A stretch of 64,000 nt of DNA, taken from the NCBI RefSeq assembly GCF_029623395.1, contig NZ_JAPYKK010000020.1, positions 1 to 64,000 on the forward strand, in the 5' to 3' direction. Made by a program: the position numbers and the translations under genes. Below, piece after piece: positions 43,880 through 53,267 of this stretch (positions are counted from its first letter, which is position 1; the number at the start of each line of letters is the position of its first letter). This stretch comes from Sphingomonas echinoides (GTDB taxonomy: Bacteria; Pseudomonadota; Alphaproteobacteria; Sphingomonadales; Sphingomonadaceae). The notes below the pieces were generated by a model. That model was given only the letters and a program-made list of their open reading frames with translations. It was not told the DNA's origin and made no database searches.

Positions 43880-46227
43880 TCCACATTTCCCTCAACCGGG
43901 GGCATGTTATGCCCCAGCAATCGCAACACTTCGCCCGCCGCCTCGACCAGATTGGTCCCGGGCCCGAAAATCCCCCGCACGCCCGCATCGCGCAGCACCT
44001 GATAATCCTGCGCGGGGATCACCCCGCCTGCGATCACCTTGATGTCGCCGCGCCCCGCCTCGCGCAGATGCCCGATCAGCTCGGGGATCAGCGTCTTGTG
44101 CCCCGCCGCGAGCGACGACGCGCCGACCACGTCGACATCGCGCGCGATCGCGAGCGCGGCGGCCTCGGCGGGCGTCTGGAACAACGGCCCCGGCACCACC
44201 TCGAACCCGAGATCGCCGAACGCCGACGACACGAGGTTCGCGCCGCGGTCATGCCCGTCCTGCCCCATCTTCGCGACGAGCATCCGCGGGCGACGGCCAT
44301 TGCGCGTCTCGAGCGAGACGACGCCTTCCTTCAGCCCCTGCCACGCCGCGTCGAACTCATGCGCGCCGCCGTAGATGCCCGAAACCGGCGTCGGCACGGT
44401 ATCGTAGCGTCCGAACACATCCTCCATCGCGGAAGAAATCTCACCGAGCGTGGCGCGCTGGCGAGCGCATTCGACCGCCAGTGCGAGCAAATTAGATCCT
44501 CCCCCAACGGGGGAGGGGGACCGCCCGGCTTCTTCAGCCGGGTGGTGGAGGGGTTCTGCCGCAGGTGCCGCGCCCGGATCGACCCCTCCACCGTTCGCTG
44601 AATGCTCACGGTCCCCCTCCCCCGCCATGGCGGGGGAGGATTTGCGCGCACCCTCGCGCAAAGCGTTCAGCGCCGCCTGGCACTTCGCCTCGTCACGCCC
44701 GGCCTTCGACCGTGCAATCCGCGCAATCTGCGCCTCGCGCACCGCAACATTGTCGACGTCGAGAATGTCGATCGGGTCCTGCTCGGACAATTTGTACTTG
44801 TTGACGCCGACGATGACGTCCTCGCCCTTGTCGACCCGCGCGGCACGACCGGCAGACGCTTCCTCGATCATCGCCTTGGGCCAGCCCGCCGCGACTGCCT
44901 GCGCCATCCCGCCCTCGGCCTCGACGCGCTGGATGATCTCCCACGCCTTCTCAACGAGTTCCTCGGTCAGGCTCTCGATATAATAGCTGCCGCCCAGGGG
45001 ATCGACGACCTTGGTCATCCCCGTCTCTTCCTGCAGCACGATCTGCGTGTTGCGTGCGATCCGTGCGGAGAAGTCGGTCGGCAAAGCGATCGCCTCGTCG
45101 AGTGCGTTGGTGTGGAGCGACTGCGTCCCCCCCAGCATCGCCGCCATCGCCTCGACCGTGGTGCGGATCACGTTATTATACGGGTCCTGCTCGGTCAGCG
45201 AGACGCCGCTCGTCTGGCAGTGCGTCCGCAGCATCTTGGAGCGTTCGTCCTTCGCGCCGAGATCGGTCATCACGCGGTGCCACAGCTTGCGCGCTGCGCG
45301 CAGCTTGGCGATTTCCATGAAGAAGTTCATGCCGATCGCGAAGAAGAAGCTCAGCCGTCCCGCGAACGCATCGAGGTCGAGCCCCGACGCCATCGCCGCC
45401 TTGGCGTACTCGCGCCCGTCCGCGATCGTGAACGCCAGCTCCTGAAGCTGCGTCGCGCCCGCTTCCTGCATGTGATAGCCGGAGATCGAGATAGAGTTGA
45501 ACTTCGGCATATGCGCCGACGTATAACCGATGATGTCCGAGATGATCCGCATGCTCGGCGCAGGCGGATAGATATACGTGTTGCGGACCATGAACTCCTT
45601 GAGGATGTCGTTCTGGATCGTCCCGTCGAGCAGATGCTGCGGCACGCCCTGCTCCTCGCCCGCGACGATGAAGAAGGCGAGGATCGGGATCACCGCACCG
45701 TTCATCGTCATCGAGACCGACATCTTGTCGAGCGGAATCCCGTCGAACAGGATCTTCATATCGTCGATCGTGTCGATCGCGACCCCCGCCTTGCCGACAT
45801 CGCCGGTCACCCGCGGATGGTCGCTGTCATAGCCACGATGCGTCGCCAGATCGAACGCGACCGACAGCCCCTTCTGCCCAGCGGCCAGGTTGCGGCGATA
45901 AAAGGCGTTGGACGCCTCCGCGGTCGAGAACCCCGCATATTGCCGGATCGTCCACGGCCGCCCCGCATACATCGACGCGCGCACGCCGCGCGTGAACGGC
46001 GCGAAGCCGGGGAGACCGGGGTCGATCTCCGCCACGTCCGCCGCGGTGTACAGCGGCTTGACGTCGATCCCTTCGGGCGTGTGCCAGGTCAGGTCCCTGC
46101 CCTTGACCTCCTTCGCCGCCGCCGCCGCCCAGGCGTCCAGCGTCGGGCGCGTGCTCGGCTCGGGAAGATCGCGCGGGGCCGGCGTGCTGCCGGCATCCTC
46201 ACCCGAATTGGTTTCAATCTCTACCAT
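43876..46227 (-). CDS. scpA: Methylmalonyl-CoA mutase with repeat-derived insertion
   Basis: The 783-residue protein starts [16 protein letters not shown]. It has the mutase catalytic barrel ([38 protein letters not shown]) and a C-terminal B12-binding domain ([14 protein letters not shown], with the DxHxxG motif). It interconverts methylmalonyl-CoA and succinyl-CoA. Homologues are about 715-720 residues; about 49 codons at residues 529-578, in the linker between the domains, are a palindromic element. Single-subunit mutases of this kind are sometimes named scpA or mcm. It starts with a one-base overlap (TGATG) after the hydratase gene. Confidence 0.95.
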   Translation of the reverse strand: MVEIETNSGEDAGSTPAPRDLPEPSTRPTLDAWAAAAAKEVKGRDLTWHTPEGIDVKPLYTAADVAEIDPGLPGFAPFTRGVRASMYAGRPWTIRQYAGFSTAEASNAFYRRNLAAGQKGLSVAFDLATHRGYDSDHPRVTGDVGKAGVAIDTIDDMKILFDGIPLDKMSVSMTMNGAVIPILAFFIVAGEEQGVPQHLLDGTIQNDILKEFMVRNTYIYPPAPSMRIISDIIGYTSAHMPKFNSISISGYHMQEAGATQLQELAFTIADGREYAKAAMASGLDLDAFAGRLSFFFAIGMNFFMEIAKLRAARKLWHRVMTDLGAKDERSKMLRTHCQTSGVSLTEQDPYNNVIRTTVEAMAAMLGGTQSLHTNALDEAIALPTDFSARIARNTQIVLQEETGMTKVVDPLGGSYYIESLTEELVEKAWEIIQRVEAEGGMAQAVAAGWPKAMIEEASAGRAARVDKGEDVIVGVNKYKLSEQDPIDILDVDNVAVREAQIARIARSKAGRDEAKCQAALNALREGARKSSPAMAGEGDREHSANGGGVDPGAAPAAEPLHHPAEEAGRSPSPVGGGSNLLALAVECARQRATLGEISSAMEDVFGRYDTVPTPVSGIYGGAHEFDAAWQGLKEGVVSLETRNGRRPRMLVAKMGQDGHDRGANLVSSAFGDLGFEVVPGPLFQTPAEAAALAIARDVDVVGASSLAAGHKTLIPELIGHLREAGRGDIKVIAGGVIPAQDYQVLRDAGVRGIFGPGTNLVEAAGEVLRLLGHNMPPVEGNVE
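44496..44641. repeat. 146-base palindromic element in frame inside the mutase gene
   Basis: The arms ATCCTCCCCC...GGGGGACCG and CGGTCCCCC...GGGGGAGGAT are inverted repeats with inner hairpins (CCCGGCTTCTTCAGCCGGG). On the gene strand it reads [18 protein letters not shown], then [17 protein letters not shown] and [15 protein letters not shown]. Native homology resumes at [20 protein letters not shown]. It is a different family from the pccA/bioB element but has the same behaviour. Confidence 0.88.
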
Positions 46228-47009
46228 CAGGTTCCTGTGAACTGTGGCTTTCGTTTCTGCAAGAAGGCCATGCCGCCTTCGATCGAATCGGCGGTCCCGC
46301 GGACATGCCGCTGGTTTTCGGCCTCTTGCAGCATCGCCGCAGCGTAATCGGCTTCGTAAGCATGCCGGATCTGGCGCCGGATCAGCCCCATAGCGACGGT
46401 CGGCCCGGCGGCGAGCCGTTCCGCCAATGCGACCGCTTCGGCATCGAGCACGTCGTCGGCCACGACCTTGTGGATCATCCCCCAATCGAGCGCCTTTTCA
46501 GCAGGAACGCGTTCGCCGAGCAGCATCATCTCGGTCGCGCGCGCACGGCCGATCAGCCGCGGGAGCATCCACGACGCGCCGCCATCGGGGACGAGCCCGA
46601 TGTTGACGAACGCCTGGAGAAAATAAGCGGCCTCGCTCGCGACGCAGAAATCGGCGGCGAGCGCGAGGCTGCACCCGATCCCGGCGGCGGGCCCGCGCAC
46701 CGCGCTGACGACGGGGACGGACAGGTCGGCGATCGCGGCGATCGTCGGGTTATACGCTTCGGTCAATGCCTTGAAGGTAGTGTTGCCGGGGTCGTCGCTC
46801 CCGAGCGCGCCGCCGCCGACGTCGGCGCCCGAACAGAACCCCCGCCCCGCCGCCGCGATCAGCACCGCGCGTGCGCCGTCGAGCGTGGCGAGCGCGGCGC
46901 GGAGGTCCGCGAACATCTGCGGCGGGGCGGCGTTGAGCCGGTCCGGGCGGTTGAGCGTCACGATCAGCACATCGCCGCGCCGCTCGGTCTGGATCATCGG
47001 GTCGGGCAT
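46227..47009 (-). CDS. Enoyl-CoA hydratase/isomerase family protein
   Basis: The 260-residue crotonase-fold protein starts [20 protein letters not shown] behind AAGGA. It has [16 protein letters not shown] (oxyanion hole) and [20 protein letters not shown], with a PaaG-like [19 protein letters not shown] containing Asp at the second acid position. It could be a hydratase or isomerase in fatty acid, phenylacetate or branched-chain degradation. It is the first gene of the operon leading to methylmalonyl-CoA mutase, bioB and pccA. An open extension to 47150 is not family-like. Confidence 0.88.
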   Translation of the reverse strand: MPDPMIQTERRGDVLIVTLNRPDRLNAAPPQMFADLRAALATLDGARAVLIAAAGRGFCSGADVGGGALGSDDPGNTTFKALTEAYNPTIAAIADLSVPVVSAVRGPAAGIGCSLALAADFCVASEAAYFLQAFVNIGLVPDGGASWMLPRLIGRARATEMMLLGERVPAEKALDWGMIHKVVADDVLDAEAVALAERLAAGPTVAMGLIRRQIRHAYEADYAAAMLQEAENQRHVRGTADSIEGGMAFLQKRKPQFTGT

Positions 47010-47328
47010 CGGTTTGTCCTTGGAAACGTTGGCCGCGTGGTAGCGTAAGGCGGGGCTTTGTTCACGCAAATCCATTGGTTGAAGAAAACGGGATCGCCGC
47101 CTCCTTCCGTCATCCCGCGAAGACGAGAGGTTTGCAAAACTGTCCGTCATCCTGAACTCGTTTCAGGATCCAGCCCTCCACGAGTCCGGACTGAGCCCGT
47201 TGCGCGGTGGATGCTGAAACAAGTTCAGCATGACGGCAGCTTGTGGGGCAAGGGGGCACGATCAAACCTTCGATTGCCTTGCAAAGGTCTCGCCTTCGCC
47301 GGGGGGCAGGGCGGACGACACGCACCCC
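47010..47328. other. Intergenic region between enoyl-CoA hydratase and hppA genes, with repeat
   Basis: These roughly 320 bases contain no gene. They must carry the promoter of the hydratase operon and the end of the hppA transcript, both leftward. A 93-base palindromic repeat occupies 47144-47236. The rest shows nothing I can assign. Confidence 0.7.
47144..47236. repeat. 93-base paired-hairpin palindromic repeat, copy 2
   Basis: It has the same outer arms (CCGTCATCCTGAA / TTCAGCATGACGG), the same two internal hairpins and the same total length as the copy at 16050-16142. The two copies differ at a small number of positions in the loops and middle. Confidence 0.92.
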
Positions 47329-49479
47329 TCACCCCGCCGCCGCCAGCGCCGCGAGCAACAGCAACGCCACGATATTCGTAATCTTGATCATCGGATTCAC
47401 CGCCGGCCCCGCGGTATCCTTATACGGATCCCCCACCGTATCCCCCGTCACCGCCGCCTTGTGCGCCTCGGACCCCTTGCCGCCGTAATTGCCATCCTCG
47501 ATGAACTTCTTGGCATTGTCCCACGCGCCGCCCCCCGACGTCATCGAGATCGCAACGAACAGCCCGGAAACGATCACGCCCAGCAACATCGCGCCCAAGG
47601 CAGCAAACCCCTCGGCCTGCCCAGCGACGAAAGTAATCACGAAATACACCAGGATCGGCGACAGCACCGGGAGCAACGACGGCACGATCATCTCGCGGAT
47701 CGCCGCGCGCGTCACGAGATCGACCGTCCGCGCATAATTCGGGCGGCTGGTGCCGAGCATGATCCCCGGATTGTCGCGGAACTGCGCGCGGACCTCCTCG
47801 ACGACAGCGCCCGCCGCGCGCCCGACCGCGGTCATCCCCATCGCGCCGAACAGATAGGGCAGCAACGCGCCGAGCAGCAGCCCGACGATGACGTAAGGGT
47901 TGGACAAAGCAAAATTGACCGTAAGCGTCGGGAAATCACGCGCCAGATCCGACGTATAGGCATTGAACAGCACCAGCGCTGCTAGCGCCGCCGACCCGAT
48001 CGCATACCCCTTGGTCACCGCCTTGGTGGTGTTGCCGACCGCGTCCAATGCATCGGTGCGATGCCGCACGTCATCGGGCAGCCCCGCCATCTCGGCGATC
48101 CCGCCCGCATTGTCGGTCACCGGTCCATACGCATCGAGCGCAACCACCATCCCCGCCTGCGCGAGCATCGCGGTCGCGGCGAAGGCGATCCCGATCACCC
48201 CCGCCAGTTGATACGCCGCGATCACCGCGACGACGATCACCAGCGTCGGCAGCGCGGTCGATTCGAGGCTGATCGCGAGCCCCTGGATCACGTTGGTGCC
48301 GTGCCCCGTCTCGGACGCCTTGGCGATCGAGCGGACCGGGCGGAAGTTGGTGCCGGTATAATATTCGGTGATCCACACCAGCAAGCCAGTCACCGCCAGC
48401 CCGATCATCATGCACCAGAACAATTGCATGCCGGTAAAGCTCGTCGCCGCCATCCCCGCGATCGCTTCGGGGGTGGCGGCGTCAAGGAAGGCGTTGCCGC
48501 CGATCCGCGCATCCATGTCCCCAAGTGTGTAGCGCGTGACGATATAAATCGCCGGGATCGACAGGCCCACGCTCAGCCAGAACCCCTTGTAGAGCGCCCC
48601 CATGATCGTGCCCGACCCAAGCCGCACCGCATAGGTGCCAAGGATCGAGGTCAAAATGCACACCCCACCGACGATCAGCGGCAGCGTCATCACACTCAGC
48701 AAATGATCCGCATTCTTGAGCGCGAGCGCGACCGAGATCATCGTCACGCCGATCGTGACGACATAGGTCTCGAACAGATCCGCCGCCATCCCCGCACAAT
48801 CGCCGACGTTATCGCCGACATTGTCCGCGATCGTCGCGGGATTGCGCGGGTCGTCCTCGGGAATTCCCGCCTCGACCTTGCCGACCAGATCCGCGCCGAC
48901 GTCCGCCGCCTTGGTGAAGATGCCGCCGCCCAGCCGCGCGAAGATCGAGATGAGCGATGCGCCGAACGCCAGCGCGGTCAGCGCCTTGACCACCACCGGC
49001 GCGCCCGCGTCGGCACCGTTCGGCCCCGCGAGATACAGGAACGTCCCCGAGATCGACAGCAACCCGAGCCCCGCAACGAGCAACCCCGTCACCGCGCCCG
49101 AGCGGAACGCCATCGTCAGCCCGCCCTGGAGCGAGGTCCGCGCCGCCTCGGCGGTCCGCACGTTCGCGCGGACTGAGATGTTCATCCCGACATACCCCGC
49201 CACGCCCGACAGCACCGCGCCCAATGCAAAGCTCAGCGCGGAGACGGGCGTCCGCATCCCGTCGAGGAACACCCACACCAGCAGCAGGACGATGACACCG
49301 ACCACCGCGATCGTGCGATATTGCCGCCCGAGATAGGCCTTCGCCCCCTCCTGGATCGCGGCGGCGATATCCTGCATCTTTTCGTTGCCCGCGGGCGCTC
49401 GGAGGACCTGCTGGCTGGTGATCGCGCCGTAAGCGACGGCGATCAGGCCACAGATGATGGCGGCATAGACGATCGTCAT
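47329..49479 (-). CDS. hppA: Membrane-bound proton-translocating pyrophosphatase
   Basis: The 716-residue protein has about sixteen hydrophobic segments and the catalytic motifs [40 protein letters not shown] and [12 protein letters not shown]. Lys486 in [19 protein letters not shown] is the marker of the potassium-independent, proton-pumping class. It uses pyrophosphate to pump protons across the inner membrane. The ATG at 49479 follows AAAGGAAAC. The frame extension to 49506 adds no conserved residues. It is monocistronic. Confidence 0.96.
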   Translation of the reverse strand: MTIVYAAIICGLIAVAYGAITSQQVLRAPAGNEKMQDIAAAIQEGAKAYLGRQYRTIAVVGVIVLLLVWVFLDGMRTPVSALSFALGAVLSGVAGYVGMNISVRANVRTAEAARTSLQGGLTMAFRSGAVTGLLVAGLGLLSISGTFLYLAGPNGADAGAPVVVKALTALAFGASLISIFARLGGGIFTKAADVGADLVGKVEAGIPEDDPRNPATIADNVGDNVGDCAGMAADLFETYVVTIGVTMISVALALKNADHLLSVMTLPLIVGGVCILTSILGTYAVRLGSGTIMGALYKGFWLSVGLSIPAIYIVTRYTLGDMDARIGGNAFLDAATPEAIAGMAATSFTGMQLFWCMMIGLAVTGLLVWITEYYTGTNFRPVRSIAKASETGHGTNVIQGLAISLESTALPTLVIVVAVIAAYQLAGVIGIAFAATAMLAQAGMVVALDAYGPVTDNAGGIAEMAGLPDDVRHRTDALDAVGNTTKAVTKGYAIGSAALAALVLFNAYTSDLARDFPTLTVNFALSNPYVIVGLLLGALLPYLFGAMGMTAVGRAAGAVVEEVRAQFRDNPGIMLGTSRPNYARTVDLVTRAAIREMIVPSLLPVLSPILVYFVITFVAGQAEGFAALGAMLLGVIVSGLFVAISMTSGGGAWDNAKKFIEDGNYGGKGSEAHKAAVTGDTVGDPYKDTAGPAVNPMIKITNIVALLLLAALAAAG

Positions 49480-49589
49480 GCGTTTCCTTTCCCTGAGGGT
49501 TGGCAAGGATCGTGACTGCGGTCTCGTCCCCGCTCTTGGGGGTCATCCTACAGGTGGAGGACGGGTTGGCAAGCGCGCGCGGCTTGGGC

Positions 49590-50513
49590 TTACCGGTTGT
49601 GCTGAAACCCAAGATTGCCGGGGATCGGAACGGCTTCGGTTTCATCGACGAGCATCAGGCCATTGCCGGCGGCGAACAGGCCTACGCATGTCGCCGCACA
49701 AGGGACAGCGACGCCGGGGGGGGCTGCGAACAACAGCTGGTAATCGTCCCCCGCCGTCGCTGCTGCGAGCCTGGCGGCGCGGTCATCCCCGGCAAAGGTG
49801 CGATAGGCGTCGGAGAGCGGGACTTTGGCAAGATCGACCGTGACGGCAAGGCCACTTGCCGCGCCCATCCTTTGCGCGTCGATCAGCAAACCGTCGGAAA
49901 CGTCCATCATCGCGGTGACGACGCCGGCCAGAGCACGACCTTCGACGAGACGTGGCTCCGGGCGGCGATAAGCGGCGAGCAGCGCGGCGGGACCGACCGT
50001 CCCTTGCGCCACGCTGAGTCCGGCCCCGGCGTCCCCGATCGTACCGGTCACGTACAGCATGTCCCCGGCGCGCGCGCCGGTCCGGATCGGTGCGGCGCTG
50101 GCCTGGCCAATCGCGGTCAGCGTGATGACTCGGGGGGCATGCGCCGGCAGCGATACGGTATCGCCACCAAGGAGCGGCGCGGCGAGCATCGTCAGGGCGT
50201 GCGCGAAGCCTTCGAGGAAAGCGGCGTCCCAGTGTCCCGCCCCCTCCGGCGAAGACGGTACCGCCCGCAGCGGATAGTTGAGCATTACCCCCAGCGGCAC
50301 CGCCCCCTTGGCGGCGAGATCGGACAAGTTGGTCGCGACCAGCTTCCACGCCACGTCCCCCGCCGGATCGTCGGGAAGATAATGCACTCCCTCCACCAGC
50401 GTATCGGTGGTGAGCACCAGATCCCCCAGCCGCGCCGCATCGTCGCGCAGGTCGAGCGCGCCCGGATGGAGCGGGAGGCGGCGCAGCGCCACGAGGAATT
50501 CGGCTTCGGTCAT
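49590..50513 (-). CDS. thiL: Thiamine-monophosphate kinase
   Basis: The 307-residue protein has the ThiL motifs DDAARLGDLVLTTDTLVEGVHY, KLVATNLSDLAAKG, LLGGDTVS, MMDVSDGLLIDAQRM and TAGDDYQLLF. It phosphorylates thiamine monophosphate to the diphosphate. In many bacteria it follows nusB directly; here a DUF4169 gene (same strand) and an opposite-strand HTH gene lie between. The start at 50513 gives a normal-length protein. Confidence 0.95.
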   Translation of the reverse strand: MTEAEFLVALRRLPLHPGALDLRDDAARLGDLVLTTDTLVEGVHYLPDDPAGDVAWKLVATNLSDLAAKGAVPLGVMLNYPLRAVPSSPEGAGHWDAAFLEGFAHALTMLAAPLLGGDTVSLPAHAPRVITLTAIGQASAAPIRTGARAGDMLYVTGTIGDAGAGLSVAQGTVGPAALLAAYRRPEPRLVEGRALAGVVTAMMDVSDGLLIDAQRMGAASGLAVTVDLAKVPLSDAYRTFAGDDRAARLAAATAGDDYQLLFAAPPGVAVPCAATCVGLFAAGNGLMLVDETEAVPIPGNLGFQHNR

Positions 50514-50599
50514 GCAATGGGGTCTAGCGGGAGTGCCAGCCCTGCAGGTACGAATTTTTCGGGGTAGCCGCGCCACGCCCCGCAACTAGGGTCTTCGCC

Positions 50600-51379
50600 A
50601 TGACCATGACGGCAAGAGACGGAATTGGCACGCTTACCGAGAAGGAGAAGCAAACCCTTCGGCTGATCGTGCGCGGTCATGACGCCAAGTCCACCGCGCG
50701 GAGCCTCAACCTCTCGGTCCACACGATCAACGAACGCCTGCGCGATGCGCGCCGCAAGATGGCGGTGTCGAGCAGCCGCGAGGCCGCGCGAATCCTGTTC
50801 GAAGCCGAGGGCGAGCGAAGCGCGCCGCCCACCCCCGAATTGTCCGGGGACACGCAAATCGGGGAAGACGCGCCCTCCTCCGCGCCGGATCAGGACGAGG
50901 CGCCCGGCAAGGGCGTCGGGCCGGCCGTGCGCCGCCCCGCAATGCTGATCGGAGTCCTCGTCATGACGCTTGCCCTCGCGCTCCTTGCGCTTCTCGCAAT
51001 GCCGCACAGTGCGCCCCCCGTGCCGCCCCCAGCAGATAGCGCCAAGGCACCCAATGCAGCGGTGGTCGACACCGCGCGCAACTGGCTGGCGCTGCTCGAC
51101 CAGTCCCGCTGGGACGACAGCTATCGCCTGACCGGCAAGGCCTTCCGCAAGGTCAACTCGGTCCAGATGTGGACGGCGGCGTCGAACACGGCGCGGGTCC
51201 CGCTCGGCGGAATGGTTTCGCGTGTGCTGGAGAGCCAGCAATATTTCCCGGCGCCGCCGGAAGGCTATCAGGTGGTCAAGTTCCGCACCGCCTTCGCGAA
51301 CAAGGCGGAGGCGATCGAGACGGTCACGCTCGAACAGGAAGACGGCGGCTGGCGCATCGTCGCAGTGACCATCGACTAG
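50600..51379 (+). CDS. Membrane-anchored LuxR-type HTH protein with DUF4019
   Basis: The 259-residue protein has an N-terminal LuxR/GerE HTH (LTEKEKQTLRLIVRGHDAKS, then LSVHTINERLRDARRKM). A Pro/Asp-rich linker and one transmembrane helix (about residues 115-137) follow. The C-terminal DUF4019 domain (WLALLDQSRWDDSYRLTG, ending GGWRIVAVTID) would be periplasmic. There is no receiver domain, so it may couple an envelope signal to transcription directly. It lies antisense between thiL and the nusB-DUF4169 pair. Confidence 0.82.
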   Translation: MTMTARDGIGTLTEKEKQTLRLIVRGHDAKSTARSLNLSVHTINERLRDARRKMAVSSSREAARILFEAEGERSAPPTPELSGDTQIGEDAPSSAPDQDEAPGKGVGPAVRRPAMLIGVLVMTLALALLALLAMPHSAPPVPPPADSAKAPNAAVVDTARNWLALLDQSRWDDSYRLTGKAFRKVNSVQMWTAASNTARVPLGGMVSRVLESQQYFPAPPEGYQVVKFRTAFANKAEAIETVTLEQEDGGWRIVAVTID

Positions 51380-51407
51380 CGATCGCTGGCAGATCGGGCG
51401 CGAGGGC

Positions 51408-51584
51408 TCACTCCTCGCGCTTCGCTCCGTCGAGCAGCCGCGCCTGCCGCTCGGCCTCGACCGCCGCGGCATCGCGCTCCGCCTTGGTCCGCCCGAACGC
51501 GGCGCGGTTGACGGCGGCCCCTTCCGCCGCCGCATCGCGCGCGCGGGCCTTGCGCGCGCGGCGGAGGTTGATCACCTCCGCCAT
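51408..51584 (-). CDS. DUF4169 family small protein
   Basis: The 58-residue protein begins MAEVINLRRARKARARDAAA and contains NRAAFGRTKAERDAA, the pattern of DUF4169, a small charged protein typical of alphaproteobacteria. It starts two bases after the nusB stop, so it is translated from the nusB transcript. Its function is unknown. Confidence 0.85.
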   Translation of the reverse strand: MAEVINLRRARKARARDAAAEGAAVNRAAFGRTKAERDAAAVEAERQARLLDGAKREE

Positions 51585-51586
51585 GC

Positions 51587-52057
51587 TCAGCCGCGCACGT
51601 CCTTGGCGATCGCGTCGAGCAGGCCGTTGACGAACCCCGACTCGCGCTTGTCGAAGAACGCGTGCGCGACGTCGACATATTCGGTGATGACCGCGCCGGT
51701 CGGCACGTCCGCACGCGCCAGCAATTCATACGTCCCCGCGCGCAGGATCGCGCGCATCGCCTTGTCGAGCCGCGCGAGGTTCCACCCCGCCGCCAGCTTG
51801 CCCGCGATCGCGGTGTCGATCTCGGACAGGCGCGCGGTCGTGCCCTTCACCACGTCGTCGAAGAAATCGACCTCGGGCTCGGCATATTCGGCATCCTCGA
51901 TCGTCGCGCCGAGGCGGTGATTGTGGAATTCGTGGAGCAGCACCGGGATCGCGGTGGCTTCCATGTCGTGCTGGTACAGCGCCTGGACGGCGGCAAGGCG
52001 AGCGGCGGCACGCGCCTTCGAGCGCGGGGCGGTGCGGGGAGTGGAATGGGAAGACAT
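51587..52057 (-). CDS. nusB: Transcription antitermination factor NusB
   Basis: The 156-residue protein has the NusB fold pattern: RSKARAAARLAAVQALYQHD near the N-terminus and RAILRAGTYELLARADVPTG, then EYVDVAHAFFDKRESGFVNG. With NusE it binds boxA RNA for rRNA antitermination. It heads a small leftward operon with the DUF4169 gene and possibly thiL. Confidence 0.95.
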   Translation of the reverse strand: MSSHSTPRTAPRSKARAAARLAAVQALYQHDMEATAIPVLLHEFHNHRLGATIEDAEYAEPEVDFFDDVVKGTTARLSEIDTAIAGKLAAGWNLARLDKAMRAILRAGTYELLARADVPTGAVITEYVDVAHAFFDKRESGFVNGLLDAIAKDVRG

Positions 52058-52106
52058 TGCGCGGCCCTTAAGCGAAAAAGCCGCGGACGGGAACCGTGGG
52101 TTTTAC

Positions 52107-52136
52107 GCGGGGGGCCAAGCGCCCAAAGCCCCCCGC
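52107..52136. terminator. GC-rich hairpin between the PilZ and nusB genes
   Basis: GCGGGGGGC and GCCCCCCGC form a perfect 9-base stem with a 12-base loop, just after the stop of the PilZ gene and upstream of nusB. It could end the surface-protein operon. There is no long T run, so its strength is uncertain. Confidence 0.5.
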
Positions 52137-52149
52137 ATCGGCGGCGTCG

Positions 52150-52740
52150 TCAGCGCAGGATCTGCATCAGCGTCGGCAAGTCCAGGATGGGCGTGAATTG
52201 CAACCCGACGTCGCCGTCGCGCGCCCAGCGGATGAAACCCGGGCGCGGCGCGATGTGATCGAAGATCAGGCTGGCGGGCGTATCGCAGCGAAGCCCCTCG
52301 ACCCCGCGGAGCCGCGCGCCACCCGCGCTCAGATCGACCAGCTCGACCGCGACCGTCGCCCCCGCGACGCGCAGGTGCGCGAGCCGATCGGTCGCGAAGC
52401 GCGGCGCACGCGCGCAATAGCCCTGCCGCGTTCCGCGATCCGACACCGTGGCGAGATCCTGCGGCGTATCGAACGCCAGCCCGACCAGATGCTCCCGGTT
52501 CCACACGACGCGCGCGCTACACGGGCCGAGCCCACGCATCTCGAAGACGAGCCGTTGCCCGATCGGCGGCACCGTCAGCGTCTCGATCTTGGCGCCGCCG
52601 ACCGACAAGTCGCGGACGAAGCAGAACATCTCGCAATCGTTGAGGATCAGCTTGCCGGTCGCAAGGACACGCCGGTAGCGCTGGTCCTCGCGGCGTTCGG
52701 CGACAATGCCCATTTTCGCGATCGGTGGCATGTAGGTCAT
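52150..52740 (-). CDS. PilZ domain protein (two PilZ-like modules)
   Basis: The 196-residue protein has a first module with ERREDQRYRR and DLSVGGAKIET and a second with DRLAHLRVAG and VDLSAGGARLRG. These are the RxxxR and D/NxSxxG signatures of c-di-GMP-binding PilZ domains; in the second module the Arg motif is degenerate. It is probably cytoplasmic. It overlaps the DUF11 gene upstream by four bases (ATGA), so it belongs to the surface-protein operon and may couple it to c-di-GMP. Confidence 0.85.
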   Translation of the reverse strand: MTYMPPIAKMGIVAERREDQRYRRVLATGKLILNDCEMFCFVRDLSVGGAKIETLTVPPIGQRLVFEMRGLGPCSARVVWNREHLVGLAFDTPQDLATVSDRGTRQGYCARAPRFATDRLAHLRVAGATVAVELVDLSAGGARLRGVEGLRCDTPASLIFDHIAPRPGFIRWARDGDVGLQFTPILDLPTLMQILR

Positions 52741-53267
52741 TGGATTTTCACCCTGTATCGGATCTGGAAGGAACCGTTGGTTGCGAAAGTGGTGACCGGC
52801 TTGACCCGGATCGCGCGGACCCGCGCGTCATAGCCGTCGGCGTCGGGGCTCGGGACGTAGCTCCAACTCGTCCCGTCGAAGAAGTCGATGCAGTCGGTCG
52901 TGCTGGCATAGGAGGTGAAGCCGCAGCTCAGCCCGCTGCCCCCCAGCCCGAGCCCCAGCAGACTGCCGTCGAGAAACTCGACCGGCCCCTTCCCCGCAGC
53001 GGCAATATCCGCGACGCGCAGCACCACGCGCGTCGGCAAGACGTCGTCGATGGTGATGTTGCGCACCGGGGTCAGCAGGTTGCCCGACGGGTTGCTGAAC
53101 AATACGCGATAATCGACCGTCGCGCCGGGAAGCGCCTTGGGCGCGACGGTGCTGATCTGGTCCGAGACGACCGCCGCGGTCTTGGTCACGGTCAGCGGAT
53201 CCGCGCGTGCCGCAGCGGGCAAGATGGCAACACCCAGCGCCGCGAGACCGGCCATCATCCGCCGCAT
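52737..53267 (-). CDS. Secreted DUF11-type protein D
   Basis: The 176-residue protein starts MRRMMAGLAALGVAILPAAA, a signal peptide. It is one DUF11-like Ig domain: DPLTVTKTAAVVSDQ, VAPKALPGATVDYRVLFSN, and a last strand FQIRYRVKIQ at the C-terminus. It resembles the C-terminal domain of protein C in the same operon (LTVTKSALVLSD, NPKALPGALVQY). There is no membrane anchor or sorting signal. It starts at a one-base overlap (TGATG) with the giant barrel gene. Function unknown; probably a subunit or ligand of the surface structure. Confidence 0.78.
   Translation of the reverse strand: MRRMMAGLAALGVAILPAAARADPLTVTKTAAVVSDQISTVAPKALPGATVDYRVLFSNPSGNLLTPVRNITIDDVLPTRVVLRVADIAAAGKGPVEFLDGSLLGLGLGGSGLSCGFTSYASTTDCIDFFDGTSWSYVPSPDADGYDARVRAIRVKPVTTFATNGSFQIRYRVKIQ

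Noticed and set aside
41101..44641. Reading the palindromes in pccA, bioB and the mutase as sequencing errors or frameshifts
   Set aside because: The frame is intact on both sides, the two 111-base copies are exact multiples of three, and native homology resumes directly after each element.
49716..49723. G-run in thiL as a phase-variation site
   Set aside because: Switching off an essential thiamine enzyme is implausible; this run shows that such tracts also arise from base composition and weakens the case for the exopolysaccharide tracts.
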